Of a DNA stretch of 7,602 nucleotides, positions 6,466-7,602 are shown piece by piece (position 1 is the stretch's first letter; every line of letters starts with the position of its first letter). The translations under genes were made by a program, and so were the position numbers. The notes under the pieces were generated by a model that did not search any database, was not told where the DNA came from, and saw only the letters and a program-made list of their open reading frames with translations. Source of the stretch: an uncultured Burkholderiales bacterium. Its GTDB lineage: Bacteria > Pseudomonadota > Gammaproteobacteria > Burkholderiales > Burkholderiaceae_C. The DNA lies in assembly GCA_903926695.1 (NCBI GenBank), contig CAIYKK010000681.1:1-7602 (forward strand), written 5' to 3'.

Positions 6466-7481
6466 TTTTTGCAGTCGCTGGATCGGGGAAAACGACAAGG
6501 CTTGTTCAGCAACTGGATGAAAAACGTCGGTATCTGCTTGTCACCTATACGGAGGCGAATAGGGACAACTTGTACAGGAAGATCATTGAACGCTTCGGTC
6601 ACTTTCCAGCTAATATCACGCTCTATACCTACTTCAAGTTTCTACACGGCTTTTGCTATCGCCCTTTTCTGCGCTCAAAGAAGAACACGAAGGGTCTGAT
6701 ATTTCAGCTCCCGCCGTCCTTTCCTCGGTATCCGCTGACAGACGACCGTAGATTTATTTCATCGGGACACCGGCTGTACTCCAATAGGCTAGCGAAGTTT
6801 ATTGAGCAAACGGAGACGGTTCCGCTCGTAGTCGCACGAATCGAAAAGTACTTTGATGCGTTCTATGTGGATGAAGTCCAAGACTTCGCTGGTCATGACT
6901 TCAATTTGTTGCGGCAGCTTTGCGCGGCCAATGTGGAGTGTCTGTTCGTTGGTGACTTTTACCAGCACACATACGACACGAGTCGTGATGGGTCTGTGAA
7001 TAAAGGATTATTCGATGACTATGTCGCGTATCAGAAGAAATTCAAAGCTGCAGGAATGACGGTTGACCTTGAGAGTCTGAAAGTAAGTCGAAGGTGCAGC
7101 AAGAGCGTTTGCGACTTCATTACAGAGAAAATCGGTATATCTATTGCAGCGGATGGCGAGCGCACCTCCAATGTCTGCTTTGAAGATAACCCGGCTGCGG
7201 TTCAGGCAATCTACGACGACTCATCCACAGTGAAGCTATTCCTGAGGGAGCATTACAAGTACTCCTGTTACTCCCAGAATTGGGGTGTTTCAAAAGGGAT
7301 TGACCGTTACGAAGATGTCTGCGTCGTACTGAACACGCCAAATGTCAAGGCTTGGAAGGCAGGTAGCTTCAAGGACATCAACGCAGAAACGAAGAACAAG
7401 CTGTACGTGGCCTGCTCGCGTGCGCGAGGGAATCTTACTTTTGTCCCAGAGAGTCTTCTGAAGACATACAAAACGGGATGA
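6450..7481 (+). CDS. Compact UvrD-like superfamily 1 helicase (GajB-like)
   Basis: The 343-residue product carries the SF1A motif series in order: motif I AVAGSGKTT (8-16, K14), Ia around TYTEANRDNL (34-43), motif II VDEVQD (140-145), motif III GDFYQ (168-172), motif IV around SRRCSKSVCDF (213-223), motif V SKGIDRYEDV (281-290) and motif VI LYVACSRAR (318-326, arginine finger in SRAR). UvrD, Rep and PcrA have about 670-730 residues and GajB about 500, so the 1B and 2B insertions must be very reduced or absent. It probably binds ATP and DNA and works with the OLD nuclease; whether it unwinds processively is doubtful. ATG 6450 lies inside the OLD gene, giving a 16-bp overlap. No Shine-Dalgarno is visible (CATTAAAAAAGCTGTCCA precedes it), so translation is probably coupled to the upstream gene. 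A longer N-terminus is unlikely because the Walker A starts at residue 8, as is usual. Confidence 0.9.
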   Translation: MDKSVVFAVAGSGKTTRLVQQLDEKRRYLLVTYTEANRDNLYRKIIERFGHFPANITLYTYFKFLHGFCYRPFLRSKKNTKGLIFQLPPSFPRYPLTDDRRFISSGHRLYSNRLAKFIEQTETVPLVVARIEKYFDAFYVDEVQDFAGHDFNLLRQLCAANVECLFVGDFYQHTYDTSRDGSVNKGLFDDYVAYQKKFKAAGMTVDLESLKVSRRCSKSVCDFITEKIGISIAADGERTSNVCFEDNPAAVQAIYDDSSTVKLFLREHYKYSCYSQNWGVSKGIDRYEDVCVVLNTPNVKAWKAGSFKDINAETKNKLYVACSRARGNLTFVPESLLKTYKTG

Positions 7482-7502
7482 TCTGTTCTCCAAAATAAAT
7501 CC

Positions 7503-7525
7503 AGCCGGACCTTTACAGTCCGGCT
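7503..7525 (-). terminator. Terminator hairpin of gcvP
   Basis: AGCCGGAC (7503-7510) and GTCCGGCT (7518-7525) make a perfect 8-bp GC-rich stem with a seven-base loop. On the minus strand it lies 11 bases after the gcvP stop and is followed by GGATTTATTTTGG, a moderately T-rich tail. On the plus strand it follows the helicase gene by 21 bp but is followed by A and C runs, so it would work poorly in that direction. Confidence 0.65.
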
Positions 7526-7537
7526 AAAAACCCCCGT
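7520..7537 (+). repeat. Direct repeat copy 2, CCGGCTAAAAACCCCCGT
   Basis: This matches 4337-4353 except for one additional A. It spans the outer arm of the gcvP terminator stem and reaches the gcvP stop codon, so this copy probably belongs to the ancestral chromosome. Confidence 0.7.
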
Positions 7538-7602
7538 CAGGCGTAGTGCTCAACCGGCACGCAGCTGCACGACAAATTCCGGTCCCCATAGACGTTGTCC
7601 AC
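7537..7602 (-). CDS. gcvP: Glycine dehydrogenase (decarboxylating), C-terminal end only
   Basis: The minus strand from the window edge to TGA (complement of 7537-7539) encodes 21 residues beginning VDNVYGDRNL and ending CVPVEHYA. This closely follows the conserved C-terminus of GcvP, the pyridoxal-phosphate P protein of the glycine cleavage system (E. coli has VDNVYGDRNLFCACVP there). The rest, about 930 residues, lies beyond the right edge. The gene converges on the OLD/helicase pair, so it marks the right chromosomal flank of the acquired region. The call is strong despite the short span because the motif is very distinctive. Confidence 0.88.
   Translation of the reverse strand: MDNVYGDRNLSCSCVPVEHYA

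Noticed and set aside
1..7602. CRISPR array, tRNA, rRNA, retron or integrase gene
   Set aside because: No regularly spaced repeats, no tRNA-like cloverleaf and no integrase or reverse transcriptase motifs were seen on either strand.

Overview
The window reads as a stretch of proteobacterial chromosome, most like a beta-proteobacterium (Comamonadaceae-like; this is an inference from protein style only). GC-rich housekeeping genes lie at both ends, and a block of defence and mobile cargo sits between them. The left edge (minus strand) carries the N-terminal 203 codons of a glucokinase, preceded 18 bp upstream by a complete exported FKBP-type prolyl isomerase. The right edge (minus strand) carries the last 21 codons of glycine dehydrogenase GcvP, followed by its terminator hairpin.

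The central ~6.4 kb is on the plus strand and has visibly lower GC and different codon choice from the two flanks. It starts with a 1071-residue single-chain Type IIG-like restriction-modification protein: a PD-(D/E)XK nuclease, a gamma-class N6-adenine methyltransferase with DPACGSGAF and NPPY, and a TaqI-like target-recognition region. Next come a FitA-type ribbon-helix-helix antitoxin with no toxin partner and a scar of an IS3-family transposase C-terminus. The block ends with a two-gene unit: an OLD-family ATPase/TOPRIM nuclease (523 aa from the preferred GTG start) whose 3' end overlaps a compact 343-aa UvrD-like SF1 helicase by 16 bp.

The OLD nuclease plus UvrD-like helicase pair has the architecture of class 2 OLD systems, of which Gabija (GajA/GajB) is the characterised anti-phage example. 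The helicase here is much shorter than GajB yet keeps recognisable motifs I, Ia, II, III, IV, V and VI, so it may be a divergent minimal Gabija-like subtype. Together with the Type IIG protein it makes a small defence island.

A near-identical 17/18-bp sequence, CCGGCTAAAA(A)CCCCCGT, lies at the 3' end of the Type IIG gene and beside the gcvP stop codon. The two copies bracket the antitoxin, IS scar and OLD/helicase module. They may mark the module's boundaries or be copies of a dispersed terminator-like hairpin. I see no tRNA, rRNA, CRISPR array or complete insertion sequence. The only long gene-free stretch is 4715-4893 (about 180 bp), which holds the IS scar, a possible promoter and a small hairpin.
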